From assembly GCA_029532625.1 (NCBI GenBank), contig JARFXM010000009.1:186001-250000 (forward strand): a stretch of DNA of 64,000 nt, written 5' to 3'. The stretch comes from Lomentospora prolificans (taxonomy: Eukaryota > Ascomycota > Sordariomycetes > Microascales > Microascaceae). Position numbers and translations under genes: made by a program. Positions 10,678 through 20,667 of this stretch are shown here, one piece after another (the stretch's first letter is position 1; the number at the start of each line of letters is the position of its first letter). The notes beneath the pieces are model-generated. The model was not told the origin of the DNA, searched no databases, and saw nothing but the letters and a program-made list of their open reading frames with translations.

Positions 10678-11787
10678 ATGGAGTCGCCTTACGCGAAAGA
10701 GATCCAGATCGCCATCTCGGTCATCCAGCAAGCCGCCCTCCTCAGCCAATCCGTCATCTCCTCGCCCGACAAGGGTGTAGTAGAGAAGAACGATCTCAGC
10801 CCGGTGACCATCGCCGACTTTGCCGTCCAGGCACTCCTGTCAGCCACTTTCCATCACCACTTTCCGGAAGATGGCCTCGTAGGCGAGGAGTCGGCCGACG
10901 AACTGCGGAGCAACGAGAAGCTGCTGGACAGGTTATGGGGCCTGGTTCAGGGGGTGGGCGCGCGGGCCGGCGACGCCGACGAGGCTTCGCGGCTGTGGAG
11001 GACGCCCGAATCCAAGGAGCACGCGTGCGATCTGATCGACATGTGCGGGTCCGGCGCGCCTAGGCCCGGAAGGGTATGGGTGTTTGATCCGATCGACGGC
11101 ACCAAGACGTACATGCGCGGCGAGATGTACGCCATCAACTGCGCGCTTCTCCAGGACGGCAAGCAGGTTCTCAGCATCGTCGGCCTGCCCAATCTGTCGC
11201 CCGACACCACCGAGCCGGTTTCTGACAAGGACATTGACCGCTCGGGTCGCGGCACCGTCCTCTTCGGGGCCAAGGGCCACGGCGCCTATCTACTTCCCCT
11301 CCACAACAACGCATCGGGCGTGCAGCCCCGACGGCTCGCGGCGCGGGCCGAAGCCAGCGTCCCCGGACAGCGCCGCTTCGTCACCTGCACGACGGTGACT
11401 GATTCCGGAGACGACGATCTGCACAGGGCGGTGGCCACTTCTATCGGCGCCTCGTTTCCCGGCTGCAATCTCCTCCCGTGGGTCGCTCGCTGGTGCGCGC
11501 TCGCGATGGGCTTGGGCGACGCCGTCGTCTGGGTGTACAACAAGACGTCGCGACGCGGAAAGGTCTGGGACCACGCGGGCGCGATGCTCTTGTTTGAGGA
11601 GGCCGGCGGCAAGGTCACGGACGTGTACGGAAGGGATATCGACTTGAGCGGCGGGAGGACGATGGATGCCAACTTTAGCTTTGTGGCGGCGGTCGAGGGA
11701 CTGCATGAGGAGGTTCTGACCAAGACGCATCAGGTCCTTAGGGAATTTGGGAGGAAGGACGTGCTGGAGCAGCTTGCGAAGCTGTGA
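10678..11787 (+). CDS. HAL2/MET22-like 3'(2'),5'-bisphosphate nucleotidase family protein
   Basis: An intronless 369-codon member of the lithium-sensitive inositol-monophosphatase superfamily. Metal-binding motifs are in order: LSPVTIADFAVQALL (Asp of the SPVTxAD motif), EDGLVGEES (acidic pair), VFDPIDGTKTY (DPIDGT core) and WDHAGAMLLFEEAGGKVTD (WDxAxG-type motif). HAL2 enzymes remove the 3' phosphate from PAP and PAPS in sulfur assimilation and are targets of Na+ and Li+ toxicity. The segment after DPIDGT reads KTYMRGEMYAINCALLQDG, whereas canonical fungal HAL2 has a GFLRGGQYAV-type sequence, so this may be a diverged paralogue with altered specificity. Length is typical (about 350-370). The start is the first ATG of the frame and all motifs lie downstream. 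Confidence 0.85.
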   Translation: MESPYAKEIQIAISVIQQAALLSQSVISSPDKGVVEKNDLSPVTIADFAVQALLSATFHHHFPEDGLVGEESADELRSNEKLLDRLWGLVQGVGARAGDADEASRLWRTPESKEHACDLIDMCGSGAPRPGRVWVFDPIDGTKTYMRGEMYAINCALLQDGKQVLSIVGLPNLSPDTTEPVSDKDIDRSGRGTVLFGAKGHGAYLLPLHNNASGVQPRRLAARAEASVPGQRRFVTCTTVTDSGDDDLHRAVATSIGASFPGCNLLPWVARWCALAMGLGDAVVWVYNKTSRRGKVWDHAGAMLLFEEAGGKVTDVYGRDIDLSGGRTMDANFSFVAAVEGLHEEVLTKTHQVLREFGRKDVLEQLAKL

Positions 11788-12139
11788 ACTACTATTGTGC
11801 ATACTCGCGATAGCATTTCTTGATAGACCGTGATCAGAAGTTAGGCAGGTAGAATAGAGAATAGCATTAGAGGCGAAAAAGATCTAACGCGCTGCATGAG
11901 CCTAGCATTCTCGTTTGACTCATTCGGGCGACTTTTTCTTTTTTTTTTTTTTTCGACCCATCTATCGCCTTGTTTCAAGAGTACGGTTTATAAAAAAGAA
12001 TCCGGCGACGTCTTCTGACTGTCCATCTCTCTAGCGTAGATTCTATCTCCATTCCTCCGTCTTCATCATTTTTCCTCTACCCCGCAGTGCTGGCTTTTCT
12101 AATCCTAAACCACCCATTGACAATCTCCCCTGCCCGCCC
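11788..12139. other. Intergenic region after the HAL2-like gene
   Basis: Contains the 3' region of the HAL2-like gene and what was the promoter of the now-dead epimerase gene, with a T-rich run around 11935-11955. No gene. Confidence 0.5.
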
Positions 12140-12916
12140 ATGCCACAACCCACGATCCTCGTCACAGGCAGCTCCGGCCACCTCGGCTGCGGCCTGATGC
12201 TCTCGCTCCCCTCCCTCGGTCACATCGCCATCGACATCGACCGTTAGCATGGCGCTCAGTCCGGAAAAGGACAAGCCGGCGGTATGGATCGACGAGGAGG
12301 TTGTGCCGATTCCGAAGAATATCTACGGCGTGAACCACAAGGTCGCGGCGGAGGATATTGTACCACCTTGTGCAATAGGCAGAAGGGGGATGCTCCTGTT
12401 CTTGTGCTGAGGACGAGTTCGGTTCTTTCCCGAGGCGGATGACGATGAGGATAGGAGGAATGCGCTGGGCGATGAGAATCTAAAGGTGTTGGAGCTGTGT
12501 TACTGGCGGGCGGATATCGCCGATGTCGTGTCGGCGTGCGTGTGCGCGACGAAAAAGGGCAAAGAGACTGCGCTGGGCCAGGTACATTATCAGATCTCCG
12601 AGTCCGTTCAAGAAGGACGAGGAGACGCTTGCGCTGCTGAGCAGGAATGCGGCGGGGGCGGTTGCAACGAGGTGCCGGGTTGCAACGAGGTGTTTGAAAA
12701 GGTCGGTTGGCGGTGGCTTTCGAGAGGATTGACCGGGTGTACGACTCGTCCAAGGGCGGTGCGCGAACTGGGATGGGAGCCGCAGTATACGTTTGGAAAT
12801 GCGGTTGAGAAGGGTGGCCAAGGGTGAGAATGGGAGGGGCGAGTTGACATTCGAGGTTGGGAAGAAGGGCTGCCTACCATGAAGTGTCTACCGGAGTCTA
12901 TACTATGCGCGAATAA
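12140..12916 (+). pseudogene. NAD-dependent epimerase/dehydratase pseudogene, deleted and frameshifted
   Basis: The locus opens with an ATG and the Rossmann signature TILVTGSSGHLGCGLMLSL, then stops at TAG (12244-12246). Downstream, coding sequence of the same family reappears in successive frames: ALSPEKDKPAVWIDEEVVPI with PKNIYGV (the YxxxK region, here Y-G-V-N-H-K), APVLVLRTS, FFPEADDDEDRRNALGDENL, IIRSPSPFKKDEETLALL, AVRELGWEPQYTFGNAVEKG, and YHEVSTGVYTMRE ending at TAA 12914-12916. The middle of the enzyme, between the first nucleotide-binding segment and the catalytic Tyr region, is missing. At least four frame changes follow. Family enzymes use NAD(P) to alter nucleotide sugars or similar substrates. 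The residue-level conservation left suggests recent death. Confidence 0.8.
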
Positions 12917-13045
12917 AGGTGTATTCTACATTGTGTATACTGAAGAAAAGAAGGAAAGAAGAAAAGAAAACGAAAAGAAAAAAAAAAAAGTCTATAGTGA
13001 AACTGTCCCCAATCGATGCGTTGCTGCAATTGCATGAAGCTTCAT

Positions 13046-13903
13046 CTAAATGACCCCCGTCTGCTTTCCCAACGCAAGAATGCCCTTCGCAACAGCCTCC
13101 ACATCGTGAGCCTTGATGGGAACCCTATGCTCGCCATCCCACTCAATCAGCTCCGCCGTGCCCTCCTCGCAATACAAGTTCAACAAAACCCTATGCTCCT
13201 GGAGTCCGGGGTCCCGCAACCCATGAACATGCAGGGTCGGAATGCGAAGAACGTGCTCCCCCTTATTCGCCGCCGGCCAATCCTTGAACCCGGTACTCAT
13301 GGCCGCCGCATCCGCCACGCCAGGCACCATCTCCACCCTCTCGTCCATGACAACCACGGGCGCCCTCCCCGCCAGCAGAACCCCAAACTTGAACCCCCAC
13401 GAAGCCGGCACGGCCTCGGGCCCCAGCTTCTCCACGAGCTTCTGCTGCGTGTACAGGAGCCCGGCGCTGACTTTGGCGCCCTGGCTGAACCCCAACAGTC
13501 CGACCCACGGGCCGGTAGCCCCGCGTTGGTCGTCCTCCTCCATGGCCAGGTCGATCTGGTAGCGGATCTGGCCGGCGGCGGTGGCGGCGTCGATCTCGGG
13601 CTGGTCAGGCTGCCAGCGGAGCCAGCGGCGGAAGGGTCCGTAGTCGCCGTAGACTTTGACAATGGTTGGGTGGGGGGGACAGATGAAGGGCCCGTCGACG
13701 AAGACGAGGCGGAAGGTGTCGTTTAGGCGGGCCATGAGGGTGCGGCATTGCATGTGGAAGATTTCGGCGTTGACGCCGCCGCCGTGGAGGCAGAGAATGC
13801 GCGGGAGGTGGAGGGTTGCGTCTGGAGCTGGGTCGGCCATTGTTGAGGCTGGCGTGGGTTTGGCGGGGGGGAGCTTTTGGGCGACTGGCTCTTGACTCAA
13901 CAA
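13046..13903 (-). CDS. FSH1-family serine hydrolase
   Basis: A single-exon gene of 285 codons with an alpha/beta-hydrolase fold of the FSH1 (PF03959) type. Visible motifs: PRILCLHGGGVNAEIFHMQC (strand 1 and oxyanion turn), GLLGFSQGAKVSAGLL (nucleophile elbow G-F-S-Q-G), PTLHVHGLRDPGLQEHR (acid strand) and EWDGEHRVPIKAHDVEAVAK with the catalytic His. Relatives include yeast FSH1-3 and LovG-type thioesterases of polyketide pathways, but no synthase gene is nearby, so a housekeeping or detoxifying esterase role is more likely. The ATG at 13840 (MADPAPDA) has a better context (CAACAATGGC) and sits closer to the domain than the ATG at 13903; it is the likelier start. It converges on the epimerase pseudogene. 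Confidence 0.85.
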   Translation of the reverse strand: MLSQEPVAQKLPPAKPTPASTMADPAPDATLHLPRILCLHGGGVNAEIFHMQCRTLMARLNDTFRLVFVDGPFICPPHPTIVKVYGDYGPFRRWLRWQPDQPEIDAATAAGQIRYQIDLAMEEDDQRGATGPWVGLLGFSQGAKVSAGLLYTQQKLVEKLGPEAVPASWGFKFGVLLAGRAPVVVMDERVEMVPGVADAAAMSTGFKDWPAANKGEHVLRIPTLHVHGLRDPGLQEHRVLLNLYCEEGTAELIEWDGEHRVPIKAHDVEAVAKGILALGKQTGVI

Positions 13904-14784
13904 CTACAACAAAGACGAGGCGCGGGTATGAGGATGGGAGAGAAAAGAATGAGAAGCGCAAAAAAAAAAAAAAAAGAAAGAGGAAACAAAAAAAAAAAAG
14001 AAGAAAGGCGAAAAAAGGGCGTTGGAGCGGGAAACGCGAAGCTGTCTGTGGCTGACGAGAGCACGTCTATCGATGCAAAAAGGCTCGGAGAATTTGGCCT
14101 GTGACTCGGAGTTCCGGCACAGACAGGAGATGACGAGCTGCGCATTGTGACAGCTGAAGATCAACAAAAGTACAAGCAAGCTGGCGCACCAGGAACTGAG
14201 ACAAAGAGTTGACTGATCAATTGACAGATGGTAATAGTCGCGGGGCGAGGCGCTAGAGCTGGCAGACATGGCGCCAGCCACATTTTCAGGGTCCAAGTGG
14301 GCTAGAAAAAACTCTAGTAGAATCAAATTGGTATTGAACTATCACAAGCTGGCGACGGAGAGTATGATAAAAAGAGAAGAAACGAAAAGAAAATAACTGA
14401 AGCCACACACCCCCGGCCCGACAAAGGAAAACATAGCGCAACGGAGAAAAAAGGTCAACAGCTGGTATCATCATGTCCAAATTGTGGCAATCCCCTGACA
14501 ATCCTTGAACGACGACGGACCGACGAAACCTCCCAATGGATAAACACACTAGGAAAAATAAGTAATATCTAGCCAAAAAATCAAAGACTCGACTCCAGGT
14601 AAGCACTTCAAACTCCTCGAGTTAAACCGATTCGCCGAGTCTGGTTTTCAGTCTGTAAGTGAGTGATGAGTGAGTGAGAGGGAGAGAGAGAGAGAAGAGA
14701 GTGTGTGTGAGAGAAAGAGAGAGAGAGAGTATGTGTGTATGAGCAATCAAGCTCTTTTCCGACTGCACTGCAACGGTCCCCTTT
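13904..14784. other. Intergenic: FSH1-type promoter and flotillin 3' region
   Basis: The FSH1-type gene's promoter lies just right of 13903 and includes A-rich runs (13960-14010). The right end holds the flotillin 3' untranslated region and a GA/GT microsatellite. No protein-like frame. Confidence 0.5.
14671..14738. repeat. Imperfect GA/GT microsatellite
   Basis: GAGT and GA units run from about 14671, interrupted by a short GT run near 14701-14708, then GA again. It lies some 50 bp downstream of the flotillin stop, so it is transcribed as 3' UTR or lies just beyond it. Confidence 0.8.
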
Positions 14785-16615
14785 TTAAACACCATTGACA
14801 TCCTTGCCCTGCGCACGAGCAACCTCACCCGTCGTAGCCGCAAGCTTCCCAAACTGCCACTCGGGAAGAGTGATGCCCGTCTGCTCATTAATCGTCGTCA
14901 TGAGCGGCGGCAGCATCTGATACACATTGCGCATAGTATCGGTGGCGCTGTTCCCCGCGCTGCCGCCCTCCTGGTTCCCCGTATTCCAGACACTGATCTT
15001 GGGTTGCATCCCGCGCACGGCTTCGGCGTTGGCCTTGGCGAGCTGGACGTACGTGCCCTTCTCGATCATCATGTACTGCAGCAGGCCGGCGGGGCCGCCA
15101 AATGCGTTGGCCAGTTTCCCGTAGGCGTCCGCCATGGCGCTGATGCCCTCGGCTTCCTTGAGTTTCCGCGCGAGCTCGGCCTCGGCGAGCTGCTGCGCCG
15201 CGTAGTTCTTGGCCTCGGCATCGACCCGCGTGTTGTAGGCGCCAGCGTCCGTGTGCTTGGTCACCTTGCTAAAGTCGGCCTCGGCGCTGGCCTTGGCCTC
15301 GGTCGTGGTCTTGTACGCCGCCGCGTCCGTCAAGTGCTGCGACTTCTCGTACGATGCCTTGGCCTCCGCGACCACCTCGTACGCCTTGGCGTCGGCCGCC
15401 TGCTGCTTGGCCTCGCGCTGGATCGAGGCCTTGACCACGTCGGTCGCCCTGAGCCTCTCCAGCTCCGCCGCCGCCCTCTTCACCTCGACTTGTTTCTTCA
15501 GGTCCTCGTCCCTAGACTCGATCGTCCTCTGCGCCTCGATGCGCGCAATGTCCACGTCGCGTGTCAGCTCGGCTTGTCGCGTGTTGAGCTTGGCCTCGGC
15601 TGCTGCGCGCTCGATGTCGCGCTCCGTCTTTTGCACGGCGGTCGTGGCGTTGATTTTGGCGATTTCTCGCTCTTGCATACCGCGCCTCTCGGCCTCACCG
15701 ACATTACCACGCAGTTGGGCCTCGGCGACATCTAGGGAAGGGTAAACAAGTCAGTTTCGGGTAAAAAGAGTGAGCGAGAGAGAGAGAGAGAACGTAGGAA
15801 CGTTTAGAGTCGACTCGACATACCAATTCTGGCCTGGTTGGTGGCACCCTCGTGGGCCTTTCGGCTAAGGGATTCAAAGTAGACGGAGTTGGGCGCATCC
15901 TTGAGCTCCTTCAGATTGGCGTTGAAGATGTAAACACCGAATTTGTTCTGGGTTGGTGTCAGTGTTAGCCACAAGCGTTCCTCTCGATCACACAACAACA
16001 GCAACGCCAAATTGGCCCAAGAATACTACTCACCAATTCGGTCTGAATGTTCTTGTGCACCCTCTTCTTGAATAGCTCCCTCTCGCTGAAAATCTCCTCA
16101 ATCGTCATGCTCGACACGAGCACGCGAACCTCACCCTCGACGATACTCTTAATCTTTTGCTCGAGGTAGCTCGCCGTCGACTGCTTGCCGTCCCGGTTCT
16201 CAGCCAGCAGCACGGCATAGCGCATGAGGGCCTCGGCGGGGTCGAGCCTGGGGGCGTCGCTCTGATCGTCGTAGTTTGTTGTGGACGAGGGGTCGCTGGT
16301 GGCGGGGACGTGGGGGCCGACGGTGAAGACGACGGGCAGGAGGAATTGGAGCTTTTCCTTGGTCATGGCCTGCAGGTTCATGGCGTAGTCCTGGGGCTGG
16401 ACGCTGGAGTGCGGAGGAACAATCCGTTGTTAGTGGACGGACGCGCCCGGGATGGGAAGACGGACGAAGGGGCGGAACTTGGGGACAACGTACCTGAAGC
16501 GCATACATTTCTGGAAGGGCCAGACCCAGGCGGCTTTGGTGATCTTGACCTCATCCCGGATGCCCATACCGGTGATGGCGAGGTACTCATCGGGGGCGGC
16601 AATCTTGTACGACAT
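14785..16615 (-). CDS. Flotillin-like SPFH-domain protein
   Basis: Four exons join at 16494-16615, 16034-16403, 15824-15947 and 14785-15731, giving 520 residues; all three introns have canonical GT..AG ends and phases fit. The N-terminal half is an SPFH/prohibitin domain: MSYKIAAPDEYLAITGMGI, WPFQKCMRFSVQPQDYAMNL, EKLQFLLPVVFTVGP, IVEGEVRVLVSSMTIEEIF. The C-terminal half is a long Ala/Glu/Lys-rich coiled coil (EAQLRGNVGEAERR onward, many EAEA-type repeats), then a Gly-rich end. Flotillins are peripheral proteins of plasma-membrane ordered domains; in A. nidulans and N. crassa they mark septa and hyphal membranes. There is no transmembrane segment, as expected for proteins anchored by acylation. 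The start ATG directly precedes the conserved MxYKIAxPxEYLAITG motif. Confidence 0.92.
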
Positions 16616-16627
16616 TGTGGCGGTTTA

Positions 16628-16650
16628 TGTGTGTGTGTGTGTGTGTGTGT
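16628..16650. repeat. TG dinucleotide microsatellite
   Basis: About eleven TG units, roughly 13 bp upstream of the flotillin ATG, so probably in its 5' UTR. Confidence 0.9.
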
Positions 16651-17536
16651 TGGGAAGGCGGTATTACTAGAAACTAAGAAGGATAAAACAAAAAGAGGAC
16701 GGAGAATAAAGAGTGTCGAGAGATTCACAATCGATGGGATATTATGGTTGTTAGCTGTAGATGTTGTTCCTCTACAGATGGATGGGAGAGTGTTCGCAAA
16801 CTAGGAGGATGAGGTGGTATTTGAGCTTCAGACCCGAGATACTTGGAAGGACTCGGACAAGTATGACTTGAGGAGAAAAAGAAAGGATCTAATGGAAAGC
16901 TTCTGACTGGGGAGAGCTTCCTCTGCAGCTCCGTACTTATTATATATGCAAAGTCTTTGAGACAAGCCACGCCCCTCTCCCTTCCCCCTCCCCTCCCAAT
17001 TGACAGGCGCACATGTATGCTGCCGATTCGACAAGACAGCCAAGCTTAGAGAAACGGCGTCGCGGAATTCTGCGGGCGGGCGCGAGCGAGTAGTATGCCG
17101 AGTAAACCTATCTGGCCGGATGACTTGGCTAGCCTAAAATCTATCCAACCTAAGAGCCCGCCTTGAGGAGGCGAAGCCAAGGGCCAAGGGTCGTCGATGC
17201 TCGGTCAGTGGGTGGTGTGTGGTGTGTGGTATGTGCCGGGAAGGCTTAGATCCCCCCTGGTAACATTTTAATCCAACCAGGGGGGCATGTCCGACTCCGT
17301 CAAGTCTTAATTTCGTGCCAGCCAGCGAGCCAGCGACAAGGGAGTAAGAGCTGGCTGCGCAGGACCTCCAGCCCTCAGCACAGTGCCTCAGCCAGCCAGC
17401 GCCAGCAGGGTAACATCAATCAATCACTGACTTTTTTCCAACAATTGCTTCCAGAAGCCAGCCCAGCCACTCTAAATTGCCCATTGGGAGGGAACGGAGA
17501 GGCCAGCGAGCGTCATGCGGCCGAACGACGAAAACG

Positions 17537-17568
<32 letters not shown>
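17537..17568 (+). repeat. Poly-A tract, 32 bp
   Basis: Uninterrupted A homopolymer in the gene-free region. It is followed by GAAGAGGAGG, so translation gives a spurious poly-lysine frame. Confidence 0.9.
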
Positions 17569-17570
<2 letters not shown>

Positions 17571-20518
17571 AGAGGAGGAAAAAAAGGGCGGCTCTACATT
17601 ATTTTCCAAGAACACCAGCCGACCAGGGAAACGAACGATGTGTGCTTTAGCCAGCGACCTGAACGAAGTAAAACGAGGTACAGTATAATTCTGCCTTGGC
17701 CACATCACGTTGTTTCTCGTGTGTTTAGTCTTAGGCCCGGAACCAGCAGGCATAAGCCAGCACAAAAAAGCCTAGCGGCAAACCCTCAAAAGCCAAAAAA
17801 GCAGCACGGCCAGCCAGCGTTGTTTGGAATTGGCGCCTGGCCTTCCCGTCTGCTGGCATCGTTTTTCCATCCATCCACTTGCGCTCAACTAAAATTTACC
17901 GAAGCTCCCCCTATTAACCACTGCCAGTGGGCGCTGGATTGCTGGCCTCGCCAGGCCTGGGGCCAGCCAGCTGAGGCTGAACCCATCGAGCCGAGCCAAG
18001 CCGGTAAGCTAGCGCTCCTGGTTACAGGGCCTGTTGGATCTCTGATCAATTGACATGTGCACTAATACACTACACGAACGTTGCATTGCTGGCTGTATTG
18101 ATGCACAGATCATTCCAATAAATCAGCTTCATCGACTGGGCCTGTTTTCTTTTGCCATTCTCCCAAGTCCGGAAGTGGAACTGGGGTTGTTTGCTGTTTG
18201 AGGCCCAATTTGAAAAAGACGACCGCGCCGTCCGAGGCCGTGTTTGAGGCCCGGAACCATTCCTTTCGAAAAGCGGGGAGGCCAGCAGACGACCTTGGTG
18301 ATGAAATGAGTGGTCAGTTCAGGGTCTCATAAGCGTGGGAGGACGTTGGGCCGGCTGAGACTGTATCAATCGATCCAATGGACAGAGACCGGACTGTTAC
18401 TTAGTGCCCAGCGTGAACGGGCACGCGTCAGACCACCACATGAGTGTAGGACTCGGGAGAGTGGAGGTGCGTCTGCTGTGTAGCCAGGCCTTCCTTCCTG
18501 CACGAGGTTCCAGCACAGGCTTTTTTACCCGGAAGAAGGTACAAAGTATAATCTAGACTGTTTCAACGTTCCTTTCGTGCACATATTCTCAAGACCGTCT
18601 TGATGCACGAGAAACTCTGCGGCACTCTCTCGCGTCATGCGGGCTTCGAGAAAGGGGAACCTGAAAGCTCTTGAAAAGCTGGCTGCGAAGCTGCTGGCCA
18701 GCATTGCCGCCCGCGGGGGTGTGAGCTCGCTCGTGCAGCAGGCCGTGCGGAGTCGATGCAGGGATTAAAATCACTGGTTGCATTTTCCCCGGCATCGACA
18801 GAGAGTTTGAACCTTGGGTGGATTCCTGATCAACAGGCCGAAAATCCGAGGAATCCGTGGGCTGGCGGAATACTCTCCCTGTGTTGGGGTTGTGTCTCGA
18901 CTTTTACCATGATTGATCCGGGGCATCCATGGATGACAGGCAAGACAGCGAGGATAGAGGACAATCGTTTGATTCCGGCCAGGCTCAGCCACAGAAACCG
19001 CCCACCATAATATCTTCTACGTCCAACGGGCATTAGCGTATTTCCAGTTTCCATCCAATCTCAACTTGGCCAGCACTTTCCCCTCTTTGTACCTGTGTCG
19101 GCCGCGAGCAAAAAGAATTAATAATTAATCCCGCGCAGAGGGGAAGGGGAAAGAGGAAACGAAAGAAAAAAAGAAAAAGACAAGAAAAAGGCCGGGATAT
19201 TTGGCGAGGCTGTCAGCGGTGGGTTGCGGATAGTCGAATCAATGCGGGTGTAATAATATTAGTTTGCAGTCGGGAAAAGAAGAGCCTAGCTTTATTTTTC
19301 TTTCGCCCTGGTATCCCTTCTTGGAAACATCTTTCAAGCACCTGGGTTAGCGGCAGAGCTTAATCATGCGCCAGGCGGCGGGGTCAAGTCAAAAGGCAGA
19401 TTTTAGGCCCGGCCAGCAGAGCCTGGCGAAGATGCGCTCACCTTTGCCGAGTGCTCCTCGGGAACGCATTCCATGTTCTCCCGCATCACTGGTGCATATT
19501 GCATATTGAAACATCAATTGAAACATTATTGATCAATGATGTCTTGAGTGCAGGCTGGGCAAATTCAAGGTTCAAAAGTTGCTTGACGACCGCAAAGGCC
19601 TCGAACGTCGATTGCCAACACCGCCAGCCTGGCTTAACGACCCCCAACTGACACCGCCTGAGGTCCGCCAAGGGATCAAAGATGGAGATGAGCCAGCACA
19701 GCCTGCGCCAGCAGCCCTGCCACCGGTGGGTGGGGGCCATATCTCCGATCTCGAGATCTTCAAGCCGTGTGCTGTGCTCCGCTGGCAATTCCCAGTTCCG
19801 CCTAGCCTGGCGACCGCGGATTTCATCCAGCCAGCCAGCAGTAACCATACCCAGCTCCTCGCGCTACCTGATATGATCGACCAACCCATAGATTTCACTC
19901 ATTTGCATTCGATCCTTGTCTTACACTTCGTAGCGGAAGTCTATCCCGCCAAAAGCAAGGCTTATTTAGCGGCGGCGCAGAACCACGAGCCGCCGCTGGC
20001 CTGGCTGGTATCGTACCAGCAATAGTGGAATTGACACACCAGCACGCTGGCCAGGCCGATCCATTGATATCATTGACGTTGGGCCTCAACCCCGCGGGAC
20101 AAATACCCTCGGCCCTGAGCCGCGCGCGCATTTCGTCGTTTCTGAGTCTCCGAGCGCCGATGTGCCCTTTTGTAAAGCCAACCTCGTAAGAGCCAGCAAG
20201 AGGAATTGCTATTAGTCTAACCACACTGATCCTCATCCTCAGCCCGTCCACCCCCCAAAAAAGAAAGAAAAAAAAAAAAAGAAAAAGGAACCCCGTGTCC
20301 AACTTTTTTTCTTTTTTCTTTCTGTTCAACCCACTGCGCCGGGTCTTGTGCCAAGTTGTCGGAAATCACCCCCGCTCAGCTGCCTTACATCCTTGAATGT
20401 GCTTCACTTCTCCTCACTTGACTTTGTGCTCCGGTCTCTCTCCTCCCGCACCAACTTGAACATCACCAACCTCGGAACTCTGGAAACAATCTTCAACTCT
20501 CACACCAAATCCCCAGAG

Positions 20519-20536
20519 ACTCTCTCTATCTCTCTG

Positions 20537-20569
<33 letters not shown>

Positions 20570-20586
20570 GTCACACACACACACTC

Positions 20587-20620
<34 letters not shown>
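20519..20620. repeat. CT-rich microsatellite with a CA segment
   Basis: CT units interrupted by a short CA run (about 20572-20584), ending some 50 bp before the start codon at 20668. Polypyrimidine stretches of this kind are common in fungal core promoters and 5' UTRs. Confidence 0.9.
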
Positions 20621-20667
20621 AACTCTCAACTCTTCACCATCACCACAATCCCAAAGAGAAATCCGCC

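Larger units (their letters stand above)
16616..20667. other. 4-kb gene-free region dense in GCCAGC/GCTGGC words
   Basis: No convincing coding frame in 4 kb. It separates two divergent genes (flotillin and the gene at 20668), so it contains both promoters. It is unusual for its content of GCCAGC and GCTGGC hexamers, often as direct CCAGCCAGC doublets, for example near 17318, 17390, 17810, 17970, 19830 and 20000. It also has a TG microsatellite, a long A tract, and CT/CA tracts just upstream of 20668. A plus-strand frame at 19579-20025 begins with a non-ATG codon and looks accidental. The region could be an extended promoter or carry a non-coding transcript. Confidence 0.5.

Noticed and set aside
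12486..12827. Two overlapping ORFs read as separate small genes
   Set aside because: Both carry pieces of the same epimerase family in the order expected for one broken gene.
17445..18053. 202-codon plus-strand frame with a poly-lysine run
   Set aside because: The lysines are just the 32-bp A tract, the start is not ATG, and the rest follows the GCCAGC-rich non-coding sequence without domain structure.
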